Source: an uncultured Spongiibacteraceae bacterium (lineage in GTDB: Bacteria > Pseudomonadota > Gammaproteobacteria > Pseudomonadales > Dasaniaceae). From it: a DNA stretch of 8,838 nucleotides. Below, piece by piece: positions 1 to 6,547 of the stretch. Each line of letters opens with the position of its first letter. The stretch's first letter is position 1. The notes under the pieces are model-generated. The model was not told where the DNA came from and searched no databases. It saw only the letters and a list, made by a program, of their open reading frames with translations. Both the position numbers and the translations under genes were made by a program. The stretch is taken from the NCBI GenBank assembly GCA_937969395.1, contig CALBVI010000226.1, positions 1-8,838 on the forward strand, written 5' to 3'.

Positions 1-341
1 GTATTCTGTTTTTGCTCGACATCAGGTAGCTTTAGCCAAGCGAATACAGCAGCCAATACAAACAGTGCTACAGCTAACATTAAGTAAGGTATTTGAACTG
101 CCACTGCTTCTTGTTGCCGAAAGCTCTCTAGTTCAATGTGATTCATTTGTGCAAGATCAGCAGCACCTGCGGCTGCAACCGACAGTATTAAGGCGGAACC
201 AAAAAAAGGTGCCACTGCGGTACCCGCAGAATTAAACGCCTGCGTCATCGTGAGTCGACTTGGGGCTGTTGCTGGCTTTCCCAGAATAGTTACGTAAGGG
301 TTTGCCGCCACCTGTAAAATAGTAATCCCCGAAGCCAATAC
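1..341 (-). pseudogene. FucP-type sugar permease (MFS), internal fragment, 5' part lost
   Basis: An open frame of about 113 codons runs from the junction at 341 off the left edge. It reads [20 protein letters not shown], then a stretch including [24 protein letters not shown], and a final hydrophobic helix ending WLKLP. These are hallmark segments of the fucose/glucose/galactose:H+ symporter family (FucP/GluP) in the major facilitator superfamily, which import monosaccharides across the inner membrane. The family is usually about 400-430 residues; the segment seen corresponds to roughly its second quarter. No start codon or N-terminal helices are present: the codon before the first Val is a TGA, and upstream sequence is sulfatase in another frame. 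It is therefore a 5'-truncated remnant fused to the sulfatase remnant. Whether the 3' end is intact cannot be seen. The family call is confident; the transported sugar is not known. Confidence 0.85.
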
Positions 342-980
342 TCATTTTTGGGATTCAAAGAATAAAATTTTCGGTCGGCAATTGCTGCTAAAACCGAAGC
401 TTTTTCGCCTCGAGCCGCCGTTGCAAAAAGCTCTGGACTCGTTGTACCAATAGCCCAATCCATATCGTTAGAATAGGGAATACCATACCACTGATCAAAG
501 CCGTGACGTGTCGGTAATCCTTCAGGCTGATCCCCTAGGTGCCACTTTCCAAACATTGCGGTGGAATACCCAACGTCTTTAAGCGCCTCTGGCAAAGTAA
601 CTTGCTCATCGGGAATAGCCCCAATTTCGTTGGGGAACAGTACCTGCTTTTTTAACCCATATAAGCCGGAGCGCACTGAATAATTGCCAGTCATTAGAGC
701 GCCTCGACTGGGCGAACAAACGGGAGACGCAACGTAAAAATTACGTCCAACGTTGACCTTCTCTCGCTAGCTGATCTAGTTTCGGAGTTTCAATTGAAGG
801 ATGCCCGTAACTGCTCAGATCGCCATAGCCCATGTCATCAGCAAAAAGAATAACGATATTGGGTTGTCGCGTTTTAGTACCGTTTTCTCCATTATCAGAC
901 AAGCTATGAGGTTGGTTGGCTTGGCAGCCAACCAATGCCAATATGGCGATATACACAAAAGAAAGATTAATCCTCCTCAT
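335..980 (-). pseudogene. Type I sulfatase lipoprotein, frameshifted and C-terminally truncated
   Basis: A lipoprotein signal ([19 protein letters not shown], Cys19) is followed by [20 protein letters not shown], the metal-binding N-terminus of S1-family sulfatases. After WT (residues 78-79) the frame hits TAA at 743-741. Dropping one base (T at 743) restores [19 protein letters not shown], containing the formylglycine motif C-x-P-S-R (Cys88), then [12 protein letters not shown] and [16 protein letters not shown]. Homology stops near [11 protein letters not shown], where the sequence becomes a sugar permease. About 212 residues remain, where the family usually has 450-550, so much of the catalytic domain and the C-terminal domain are gone. 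The ATG at 980 overlaps the end of the upstream hydrolase gene by 14 bases, showing a former operon. Such enzymes remove sulfate esters from polysaccharides in the envelope. The subfamily is not assigned. A product is very unlikely to be active. Confidence 0.9.
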
Positions 981-3021
981 AAAATAATCCAAAACCGAAA
1001 GGATAGAGGGGCTTATCTGAGTCATGAGGGAGATCTTCATATTGGGCTGCAACCGCTGCCATAGAAGATGGTAGTTCAATCGGCAAACGCCCCTCGGGCT
1101 TTGCATTACCGAGAATGACAGAAAGCAGCACTTTATCTGACACGCCAAAGTTACCAATAAGCGCAGCTAGTTTGTTATGAATCGAGGTCATAATTGCTGG
1201 CCGCTCAAGAAAAACGGTAGCTATTGTCGGTACATGTTCACTGGCCCTGATGACTACTTCATAATCAGGATTACCTGGTTCAAAAGCCAAGTTACCTTCG
1301 TGGTGCCGGCGCCCAAATATATAATTTTGATGGGATTGCTCAAAAGGCGTATCAAGCCGAACAACAGCCAAGTCCGCTTCTTCTGGCGTTGCAACAACGG
1401 TGAAACCCATTGCCTTGGCAATTTCCGCATCAATGCCATAAAGGAACAACTTGTAGGCGCTGGTAGCTAGAGGCAAAATTTCTTTCTTATTCTCTAACAG
1501 TACTAAAGCTCGGGCTTGAGCCGCTTCTGCTTGCGCGTTGAATGATCGATTGCCAACCACTTCAATAGCTGTTTTTTCGTCAACAAAAGGATTCTCGAAA
1601 ATACCCAGTTCGAACTTTTGTAATAGAATCCGAAATACTGATTCATCTAAGCGAGTCTCGGCAACTAGTCCTGTTCGCACGGAGCCAATAAGTGCGCTTG
1701 AATCTTCGACGCCTCCAAATTGATCAATTCCCGCATAGAGTGCTTTGGCATACCGCTCTTCCTTTGAGAGCTCGATAACCCCCCAGGCAGTAGACATATG
1801 ATCAAAATTTTGCACCTGACCATCCACCTCTCCCCGCTTACAAATTTCACTACAATCGAGTGTAATTGCCCAATCTGAGAGAATGACTCCCTTAAAACCA
1901 TACTTTTCGCGTAGCAGATCATTTAATAAAAAACGGTTGTAACCCGCGCCGACCTGTTCCAATGATTCACCGTTATAAAGCAAATTTTCCAGTATCGAAT
2001 ACGTTGGCATTACACCGCTTACTTGCGAAGAAAGTGCGTCCTCAAAGGGTTTGATGTGGTATTCAAAATTATCTCCTGGGAAAGTGGCAAAACGTCCATA
2101 GTAGCTGTGGCTATCATAGCCATCTTTAGCCGCACCGTAGCCAACCCAATGCTTAACAACAGCAGCAACACTGTCTGAGCCAAGTCCATGACTACCGTGC
2201 TGAAAACCTTGGATGTAAGCCCCAACCAATTCATTGGCAAGATCCGCATCTTCTCCGAAGGTACCGACTACGCGAGGCCAGCGCGGTTCAGTTGCTAAAT
2301 CAGCCATCGGCGATAGTGCCTGGACGACGCCCACCGCTCGATATTCTTGGCGAGCTACATCGCCGAATTGACGTACCAATTCAGCGTCGCCAATCGCCGC
2401 AAAACCAAGCGCCTCTGGCCATTTACTAAAATTGCCCGCAGCAATACTAGCGCCAGCCAAATGATTAAAATGATTCCGCGGATCAGTACTGATAGTAAGA
2501 GGTATACCTAAGCGACGAGTTTCAGCAAGGGCTTGCAGTTTATTATTTTCACCGGCTAATAACTCTGCATTTGAAGACAATCGCGTGATCACAGAGCCGA
2601 TATTATTCTGAACAATAAGCCGCTCAGCATGGCTCATATCATAACTATCAGAGCCAAAAGACGACATACTACCGTGCAACAATGTGCCGGCCTTTTCATC
2701 GAGAGTCATTCTACTCACTAGGTCGGCTGCACGTTCACTAACATCCAAACGCCAATCTTCGTACGCGTTAAGATTTCCATCGCGATTTAAATCTTTAAAA
2801 TCATAGCCATCTACAGTAATCGAGGAAATTGCTCTTGAGGCTAATACTGGCTGCTGGAACTGAGCTAAAGCCAATTCAGATTCCGCTTGGTCGAACTTAC
2901 TACAAGCGGCAAGGATACTGAACAACATGGCAATGAAGCTAACTACCCAAACCCTTTTGACGTATTGGTTTGCAAGCCCTCCATTAGCGGTATCGAGCAG
3001 TTCAGCGAAGATTAGTTTCAT
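967..3021 (-). CDS. Glycoside hydrolase family 3 lipoprotein (beta-glycosidase)
   Basis: A 684-residue protein with a lipoprotein signal: hydrophobic stretch at residues 24-38 and lipobox LAAC with Cys40. The segment before it is unusually long (about 20 residues), but an excellent Shine-Dalgarno (AAGGAG, 5-base gap) fixes the ATG at 3021. A short EF-hand-like [13 protein letters not shown] (77-89) is followed by the GH3 domain: [14 protein letters not shown] (104-117), [15 protein letters not shown] (171-185), [17 protein letters not shown] (245-261), VVKHWVGYG (288-296) and [10 protein letters not shown], where Asp383 is the predicted nucleophile. The C-terminal alpha/beta domain ends with [14 protein letters not shown] and PLYPFGFGL; there is no fibronectin-III extension. 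GH3 enzymes release terminal sugars from oligosaccharides by a retaining mechanism. The lipobox suggests envelope anchoring. The sulfatase and permease remnants downstream suggest a sulfated algal glycan, but the exact substrate cannot be read from sequence. The reading frame is intact. Confidence 0.93.
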   Translation of the reverse strand: MKLIFAELLDTANGGLANQYVKRVWVVSFIAMLFSILAACSKFDQAESELALAQFQQPVLASRAISSITVDGYDFKDLNRDGNLNAYEDWRLDVSERAADLVSRMTLDEKAGTLLHGSMSSFGSDSYDMSHAERLIVQNNIGSVITRLSSNAELLAGENNKLQALAETRRLGIPLTISTDPRNHFNHLAGASIAAGNFSKWPEALGFAAIGDAELVRQFGDVARQEYRAVGVVQALSPMADLATEPRWPRVVGTFGEDADLANELVGAYIQGFQHGSHGLGSDSVAAVVKHWVGYGAAKDGYDSHSYYGRFATFPGDNFEYHIKPFEDALSSQVSGVMPTYSILENLLYNGESLEQVGAGYNRFLLNDLLREKYGFKGVILSDWAITLDCSEICKRGEVDGQVQNFDHMSTAWGVIELSKEERYAKALYAGIDQFGGVEDSSALIGSVRTGLVAETRLDESVFRILLQKFELGIFENPFVDEKTAIEVVGNRSFNAQAEAAQARALVLLENKKEILPLATSAYKLFLYGIDAEIAKAMGFTVVATPEEADLAVVRLDTPFEQSHQNYIFGRRHHEGNLAFEPGNPDYEVVIRASEHVPTIATVFLERPAIMTSIHNKLAALIGNFGVSDKVLLSVILGNAKPEGRLPIELPSSMAAVAAQYEDLPHDSDKPLYPFGFGLFYEED

Positions 3022-3026
3022 CTCCT

Positions 3027-3032
3027 CTCCTT
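3027..3032 (-). promoter_or_regulatory. Strong Shine-Dalgarno of the GH3 gene
   Basis: The minus strand reads AAGGAGAGGAG directly before the ATG at 3021, leaving a five-base gap after AAGGAG. This fixes the start even though it gives the signal peptide an unusually long N-terminal region. Confidence 0.8.
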
Positions 3033-3111
3033 TATTATTGATGCCTCTTCTTTACCGCAAATTCACTTTAGTATGCATAAATTAAAGGGCGCTATATTTT
3101 ATTCGGGCTAA

Positions 3112-3140
3112 ACATTACGAAAAATTGACATCGATGTCAA
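3112..3140 (-). promoter_or_regulatory. Candidate GH3 operon promoter inside the palindrome
   Basis: On the minus strand TTGACA (3140-3135) is a perfect -35 match; 17 bases later stands TAATGT (3117-3112), a poor -10 (3 of 6). A better -10-like TAAAAT lies at 3101-3096 but has no good -35 at matching distance. Initiation near 3105 would give a leader of about 85 bases. The -35 lies inside the 32-bp palindrome, so a bound repressor would block it. Confidence 0.4.
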
Positions 3141-3148
3141 TTTTTCGT
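3117..3148. promoter_or_regulatory. Perfect 32-bp palindrome, candidate LacI-family operator
   Basis: The half-site ACGAAAAATTGACATC (3117-3132) is followed without a spacer by its exact reverse complement (3133-3148), with a central CG. An even-length palindrome with central CpG, here TGACATCGATGTCA, is the usual operator form for LacI-family repressors, whose hinge helix inserts a Leu at the central step; the adjacent repressor has that hinge (ARSLR). The site sits between the divergent repressor and hydrolase genes and covers -35 elements on both strands. It is therefore expected to control both genes, including autorepression. Confidence 0.85.
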
Positions 3149-3153
3149 TTAAT
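3125..3153 (+). promoter_or_regulatory. Candidate promoter of the LacI-family regulator
   Basis: TTGACA (3125-3130), a 17-base spacer, and TTTAAT (3148-3153, 5 of 6 to TATAAT) form a near-consensus sigma-70 promoter pointing to the regulator gene. Its -35 and spacer are the palindrome itself, so the repressor should compete directly with RNA polymerase. Predicted initiation is near 3160. Confidence 0.65.
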
Positions 3154-3244
3154 TTTACTAAACTCAAGAACATCACTTAACTATTAGCAAATGTGCGCTG
3201 TTTTAAAATATGCTTACTCTCAAATCCTAGTGGAATGCAGTCGA

Positions 3245-4261
3245 TTGAAAAAAATTACAATTTATGATGTGGCAAAAAAAGCTAGCGTTTCTCCAAAAAC
3301 CGTTTCCCGTGTAATAAACGCAGAACAATCCGTGAGCACAAAAACTAAGACGTTAGTTGAATCCGCCATTGCCGCTCTCGGTTACAGCCCCAACACCTCC
3401 GCAAGAAGTCTCCGTACCAAAAGATCTTATATATTGGCTTTTCTTTACGACAATCTCAGTCCAGCCTATGTAATGGATCTTCAAGTAGGTATTCTTTCCA
3501 TCTGTGATAAGGCCGAGTTCAATATGGTAATAAGGCCCTGCAACTTTACGAGTGAAACGCTAGCTCAGGACATTGCAGCATTGATTAAACGCTCCCGAGT
3601 TGACGGCTTGATTCTAAGCCCGCCCATTTCTGACCATAAAGAACTAATCCAATATCTTGAAGAAAAACAAATAGATTATGTTCGAATTGCCCCTATTAAT
3701 ACTAAGTTGAAGTCTTCCTATGTTTTCGCAAATGACAGGGAAGCAGCCGCTGAAATGACTGATCACCTCATATCACTAGGCCATACATCTATAGGGATTA
3801 TCCTTGGCGATCTTTCGCATTTAGCCGGGCAAGAACGGCTCGCTGGATACAAAAACTCACTTAAAAAAGCAGAGCTGCCGGTTAACTCAAACTATATAGA
3901 GCAAGGTGATTTCAGCTTTGAATCAGGGGAATCCGCTGCTTTGAAATTACTGACACAGAAACAACCACCAACGGCAATTTTCGCCTGTAACGATTACATG
4001 GCTGCAGCAACTATGAAAATTGCTCACAAATTAGGCCTTCGTGTACCGGAAGATGTATCTATTGCTGGATTTGATGATGCACCCGTATCAAAATACCTGT
4101 GGCCAACCCTAACAACCGTTTGGCAGCCAGTACAGCAATTAGCCTCACAAAGCGCAGATTTACTCATCAACAAAATTCTCAACCAAGAAACCTCAACCGC
4201 ACCACTTGAGCTCCGGTGCGAACTAGTGATCAGAGAATCTACAGCTGCCATTAAAAAATGA
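3245..4261 (+). CDS. LacI/GalR-family transcriptional repressor
   Basis: From a TTG start the protein is 338 residues, the usual LacI size. Residues 3-24 (KITIYDVAKKASVSPKTVSR) form the helix-turn-helix, followed by a hinge with PNTSARSLRTKRS. The effector-binding domain follows, with typical segments VDGLILSPP, HLISLGHTSIGII, AIFACNDYMAAATMKIAHKLGLRVPEDVSIAGFDD and a TLTTVWQP strand. The frame also offers an ATG at 3191 (18 extra residues, no Shine-Dalgarno) and a GTG at 3230. I prefer TTG because LacI proteins begin two to four residues before the TIYDVA segment, and GGA lies about 11 bases upstream. It most likely represses the divergent GH3 operon and itself through the 3117-3148 palindrome, relieved by a sugar. 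The inducer is unknown. The gene is intact although the sulfatase and permease of the locus are broken. Confidence 0.93.
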   Translation: MKKITIYDVAKKASVSPKTVSRVINAEQSVSTKTKTLVESAIAALGYSPNTSARSLRTKRSYILAFLYDNLSPAYVMDLQVGILSICDKAEFNMVIRPCNFTSETLAQDIAALIKRSRVDGLILSPPISDHKELIQYLEEKQIDYVRIAPINTKLKSSYVFANDREAAAEMTDHLISLGHTSIGIILGDLSHLAGQERLAGYKNSLKKAELPVNSNYIEQGDFSFESGESAALKLLTQKQPPTAIFACNDYMAAATMKIAHKLGLRVPEDVSIAGFDDAPVSKYLWPTLTTVWQPVQQLASQSADLLINKILNQETSTAPLELRCELVIRESTAAIKK

Positions 4262-4282
4262 AGCTTTAACACTTTTGCTTCA
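4259..4282 (+). terminator. Weak hairpin after the LacI-family gene
   Basis: TGAAGC (4259-4264, including the stop codon) and GCTTCA (4277-4282) form a six-base stem with a 12-base loop. A C-run then T-run (CCCCCCTTTTT) follows only about ten bases later, so this is not a classic intrinsic terminator. Confidence 0.25.
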
Positions 4283-4334
4283 ATAATTGCTCCCCCCTTT
4301 TTATCCATGACCTGCATCAAACCTCATGATTTCT

Positions 4335-4360
4335 CCTCTAGTTGTGCACAAAACGAGAGG
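4335..4360. repeat. Hairpin-forming inverted repeat in the LacI/YHYH intergenic region
   Basis: CCTCT (4335-4339) pairs with AGAGG (4356-4360); after one A-G mismatch GTT pairs with AAC, leaving an eight-base loop, and the loop region contains the palindrome TTGTGCACAA. A second small hairpin, TGCTAA-tcttg-TTAGCA (4368-4384), follows. No T-run follows either stem, so they may be part of a terminator, a leader or a protein site. The function is unknown. Confidence 0.35.
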
Positions 4361-4384
4361 CTTGCCCTGCTAATCTTGTTAGCA

Positions 4385-4413
4385 CTGACAAAGATCCAGT
4401 CTCAAGACAGAAT
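4385..4413 (+). promoter_or_regulatory. Possible promoter of the YHYH-MORN-SCO operon
   Basis: CTGACA (5 of 6 to the -35 consensus), a 17-base gap, then CAGAAT (4 of 6 to the -10) lie just ahead of the AGAGG ribosome-binding site and the ATG at 4435. The leader would be only about 15 bases. The match is weak, but no better one was found in the 173-base gap. Confidence 0.3.
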
Positions 4414-4434
4414 TAATAATTAGAGGTTATTTCC

Positions 4435-5307
4435 ATGATTAAGCTTACAAAGCCAGGTGTAATCATACTCAGTATGATGACTTTCTCCCTTTTAACCGCC
4501 TGTGGTGGTTCATCCTCTTCCGATGATACCTCGACAGGTACGGATACTATTACTGAAACTGAAACTGAAACTGAAACTGACACCGACACAAGCTGTACTG
4601 ATCCAATCACCGAACTATCAGATGAGTTTGCCCATATGGCAACTTACTCTACCAATGTTACCGTCGTACTTTCTGACGATGGCTGCTATGTCACACTAGA
4701 AACGGATGGTAAGCCTGATCACGTAAGCGTTTATTGGGATCCAGATGGTGGCAGCGGTTTGCATGTAGATGAAGGAGAGCTGGATCCATCCGGGGACACG
4801 CAGTCTCAAGCAACACCTGGCTACATTGATGACGTCGCTGTTAGCCACTACTCTTTAACAGTACCTATAGACGCTGAAGTAGCAACAACGACAACGGCAA
4901 CTAATCTTGGTGCAACGGGTATTGCAGTCAGTGGTGCTCCTATTTTCAATGATGATGAAGGTAATGGTGAGTTAACTGCCGGTGTTGCTGAAGGTCTTGA
5001 TGCGGACGGCGCACATACAGGGCCTGAGGTTTACCATTACCACCTAGAACCTGCACGTTCAATATCCAACGATGATGACCAGCTGATTGGTATTATTAAT
5101 GATGGGTTTTTCCTTTATGGTCGCAAGTGTTCTTCAACCGCTGACTACCCTACGGACCTTGATGATACCAATGGCCATACGAGTGTTACTTTATATAGCA
5201 CTGAAGAAAAATATCATTACCACGTTGTGAATGAATATTTTTTAGGTGAATATTATTTGTTATTCCCTGATGACCTTCGAGGCTCTGCCAATGCGATCAG
5301 TAACTAA
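4435..5307 (+). CDS. YHYH-domain lipoprotein
   Basis: A 290-residue lipoprotein: hydrophobic signal, lipobox LTAC (Cys23), Gly/Ser/Asp stretch, then a Thr-Glu/Thr-Asp linker (about 37-52) coded by a short tandem repeat. The globular part carries two copies of the YHYH signature (residues 200-203 and 260-263), with spaced segments typical of the family: GAHTGPEVYHYHLEP, LIGIINDGFFLYGRKC, DLDDTNGHTS and KYHYHVVNEYF. This matches the YHYH protein family, whose biochemical role is not established. The clustered His, Tyr and acidic residues suggest metal binding, which is inference. AGAGG eight bases ahead of the ATG supports the start. The stop overlaps the next gene by 17 bases, so translation is probably coupled. 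It should be exported and membrane-anchored, plausibly working with the downstream SCO-type copper protein. Confidence 0.88.
   Translation: MIKLTKPGVIILSMMTFSLLTACGGSSSSDDTSTGTDTITETETETETDTDTSCTDPITELSDEFAHMATYSTNVTVVLSDDGCYVTLETDGKPDHVSVYWDPDGGSGLHVDEGELDPSGDTQSQATPGYIDDVAVSHYSLTVPIDAEVATTTTATNLGATGIAVSGAPIFNDDEGNGELTAGVAEGLDADGAHTGPEVYHYHLEPARSISNDDDQLIGIINDGFFLYGRKCSSTADYPTDLDDTNGHTSVTLYSTEEKYHYHVVNEYFLGEYYLLFPDDLRGSANAISN
4552..4581 (+). repeat. In-frame hexanucleotide tandem repeat coding a Thr-Glu linker
   Basis: Four perfect ACTGAA copies (4552-4575) are followed by ACTGAC, coding Thr-Glu dipeptides and then Thr-Asp just after the lipobox. Because the unit is six bases, slippage would lengthen or shorten the linker without breaking the frame. 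Confidence 0.85.
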
Positions 5308-5875
5308 CTACTGGTTCCGTTATATGGTGGTCGCTGCGGCGATCATCATAACTGCTGTTTTATTGCTGTCGAATAGAGCGTTAGTTATTGATAAGTCGCT
5401 AGTATCAATCAACAAAACCGGTGAGCGTGTTTATCAAGATAAACCGTTAACCGGTGAAGCAGTGACTTATTACTCGAATGGAAACATCGCTTCTGCTGAG
5501 CAATTTAAACATGGCAGACGTCATGGCTATCTAAAAAAATGGTACGCCGATGGTTTATTAGCACACGAGGCTTATTATGAAAAAGGGTTTCAAACTGGGG
5601 TATCTAGAAGCTGGTGGGCTAACGGCAATCCAAGTTCAGAAACCTATTACGTGAATAACAAACCACATGGTGTTGCCTGGAAATGGTATCGCACAGGTGA
5701 AAAATTCAAACGATTTAATTACCAAGCAGGCCAACCAATCGGCATGCAGCAGTCATGGCGTGTTAATGGCAAGTTACTCTCTAATTTTGAATATAAAAAT
5801 GGGCGTACATATGGCCTTAGAAAAGCAAACTTATGTTTTGGACTTGAAGATGAAGAATTTAAAGTGGGTACTTAG
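5291..5875 (+). CDS. Membrane-anchored MORN-repeat (YwqK-like) protein
   Basis: A 194-residue protein with one N-terminal membrane segment (about residues 11-27, MVVAAAIIITAVLLL) and a short connector. Five tandem repeats follow of exactly 24 residues (55-78, 79-102, 103-126, 127-150, 151-174). Each begins with Gly and carries an aromatic-rich core such as W-Y/W-x-x-G, as in GYLKKWYADG and GVSRSWWANG. This is the MORN_2 variant. Database labels such as 'toxin-antitoxin YwqK family antitoxin' come from this repeat, and no toxin is seen here. The ATG at 5291 is chosen because GAGG lies eight bases upstream; an ATG at 5246 would lie deep inside the previous gene. The start overlaps the YHYH gene by 17 bases, and the end overlaps the SCO gene by 26. 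The repeat domain probably faces the periplasm as a binding or scaffold surface; its function is unknown. Confidence 0.85.
   Translation: MRSVTNYWFRYMVVAAAIIITAVLLLSNRALVIDKSLVSINKTGERVYQDKPLTGEAVTYYSNGNIASAEQFKHGRRHGYLKKWYADGLLAHEAYYEKGFQTGVSRSWWANGNPSSETYYVNNKPHGVAWKWYRTGEKFKRFNYQAGQPIGMQQSWRVNGKLLSNFEYKNGRTYGLRKANLCFGLEDEEFKVGT
5453..5812 (+). repeat. Five 24-residue MORN-type repeats
   Basis: Residues 55-174 of the MORN protein divide into five units of exactly 24 amino acids (72 bases), each starting with Gly and containing an aromatic pair and an NG/DG/TG turn. The DNA copies have diverged, so the repeat is visible at protein level only. Confidence 0.8.
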
Positions 5876-6512
5876 TAGTTTATTTTTAGTTATCTCTTCT
5901 GTAGTTTTCGCTGCTGACGAGACATTGCCTTATTACGACTCTGAAGAATTTTCACCACACTGGATTGAACCCTACAGTGAAGAACTTGATAGTTTCCATA
6001 CGATTCCTTCATTTAGCTTCACCGATCAAGAAGGAGAAAAAATTACTGATAGAAGTTTTGAAAATAAAATTTATGTCGCGAATTTTTTCTTTACTTCCTG
6101 CCCGGGTATTTGTCCAACAGTAAGATCAAAACTGAGTAAAGTTCAGGATAAATTTGCTGATGACCCTAGCGTGAAAATCCTCTCTCACTCTATTCAGCCA
6201 ACAACAGATACTGTTGAGGTATTAAAAAAATACGCAGATACCTACAATATCAACAGTGATATGTGGCATTTAGTAACTGGGGATAAAAACGCTATTTATA
6301 ATTTAGCAAAAAGTGCGTATTTCGCTAATGAAGATTTAGGTAATATTCAAAATACCAATGATTTTTTACATACCGAGAATCTTCTTTTAATCGATCAGAA
6401 TAGGCATATTAGAGGCATTTATAACGGTCTCAATACATCATCAGTTAATTATTTGATGGCGGATATTGAAACGCTTAAAGCTGAAATGAACACAGCAATG
6501 ATGTGTCATTAA
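5850..6512 (+). CDS. SCO1/SenC-family copper/thiol protein
   Basis: A 220-residue protein with a cleavable signal peptide (hydrophobic 6-20, likely cut near VFA-A) and a thioredoxin-like SCO domain. It has YVANFFFTSCPGICPT with the copper-binding CxxxC (Cys84, Cys88) and DFLHTENLLLIDQNRHI with the distal His174, so all three family ligands are present. SCO proteins deliver copper to, or reduce, the CuA site of cytochrome oxidase or act in periplasmic copper/redox handling. No oxidase genes are seen here, so the partner is more likely the YHYH or MORN protein upstream. The C-terminus ends MMCH, an extra possible metal ligand set. The ATG at 5850 is placed directly ahead of a normal signal peptide and overlaps the MORN gene by 26 bases; the Shine-Dalgarno is weak. 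Sampled 60-base lines are 28-35% G+C, lower than flanking genes, suggesting transfer. Confidence 0.9.
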   Translation: MKNLKWVLSSLFLVISSVVFAADETLPYYDSEEFSPHWIEPYSEELDSFHTIPSFSFTDQEGEKITDRSFENKIYVANFFFTSCPGICPTVRSKLSKVQDKFADDPSVKILSHSIQPTTDTVEVLKKYADTYNINSDMWHLVTGDKNAIYNLAKSAYFANEDLGNIQNTNDFLHTENLLLIDQNRHIRGIYNGLNTSSVNYLMADIETLKAEMNTAMMCH

Positions 6513-6547
6513 TATTAGATTAGATACTTAGTTTTTCCTGGAACGTG

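Noticed and set aside
290..694. Open frame taken as an independent small protein
   Set aside because: It is the second part of the frameshifted sulfatase; its last residues after KNEYW are permease DNA read in the wrong frame.
1..980. Mobile element causing the sulfatase/permease junction
   Set aside because: No transposase, terminal inverted repeat or target duplication is visible around 335-341.
801..1064. Plus-strand open frame opposite the sulfatase and GH3 ends
   Set aside because: It lies fully antisense to recognised coding sequence and has no motif or ribosome site.
741..1157. Longer N-terminus for the sulfatase reading back into the GH3 gene
   Set aside because: The extra residues are GH3 coding sequence in another frame; the ATG at 980 starts a proper lipoprotein signal.
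4024..4320. Minus-strand open frame opposite the end of the LacI-family gene
   Set aside because: Shadow of a well-conserved effector-binding domain; no recognisable domain.
4552..4581. CRISPR-like or minisatellite array
   Set aside because: The unit is six bases with no spacers and lies inside a coding linker.
4413..4610. Minus-strand frame with a VSVSVS run
   Set aside because: The run is merely the complement of the Thr-Glu microsatellite in the YHYH gene.
5246..5290. Earlier ATG for the MORN protein
   Set aside because: It would overlap the YHYH gene by 62 bases and adds non-conserved residues; GAGG eight bases ahead of 5291 supports the later start.
5667..5849. Extended N-terminus for the SCO protein
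   Set aside because: It would bury a normal signal peptide behind 61 residues that are MORN gene sequence in another frame.
5291..5875. Toxin-antitoxin system based on the YwqK-like label
   Set aside because: The neighbours are a YHYH lipoprotein and a SCO protein, not toxins; the label follows the repeat only.
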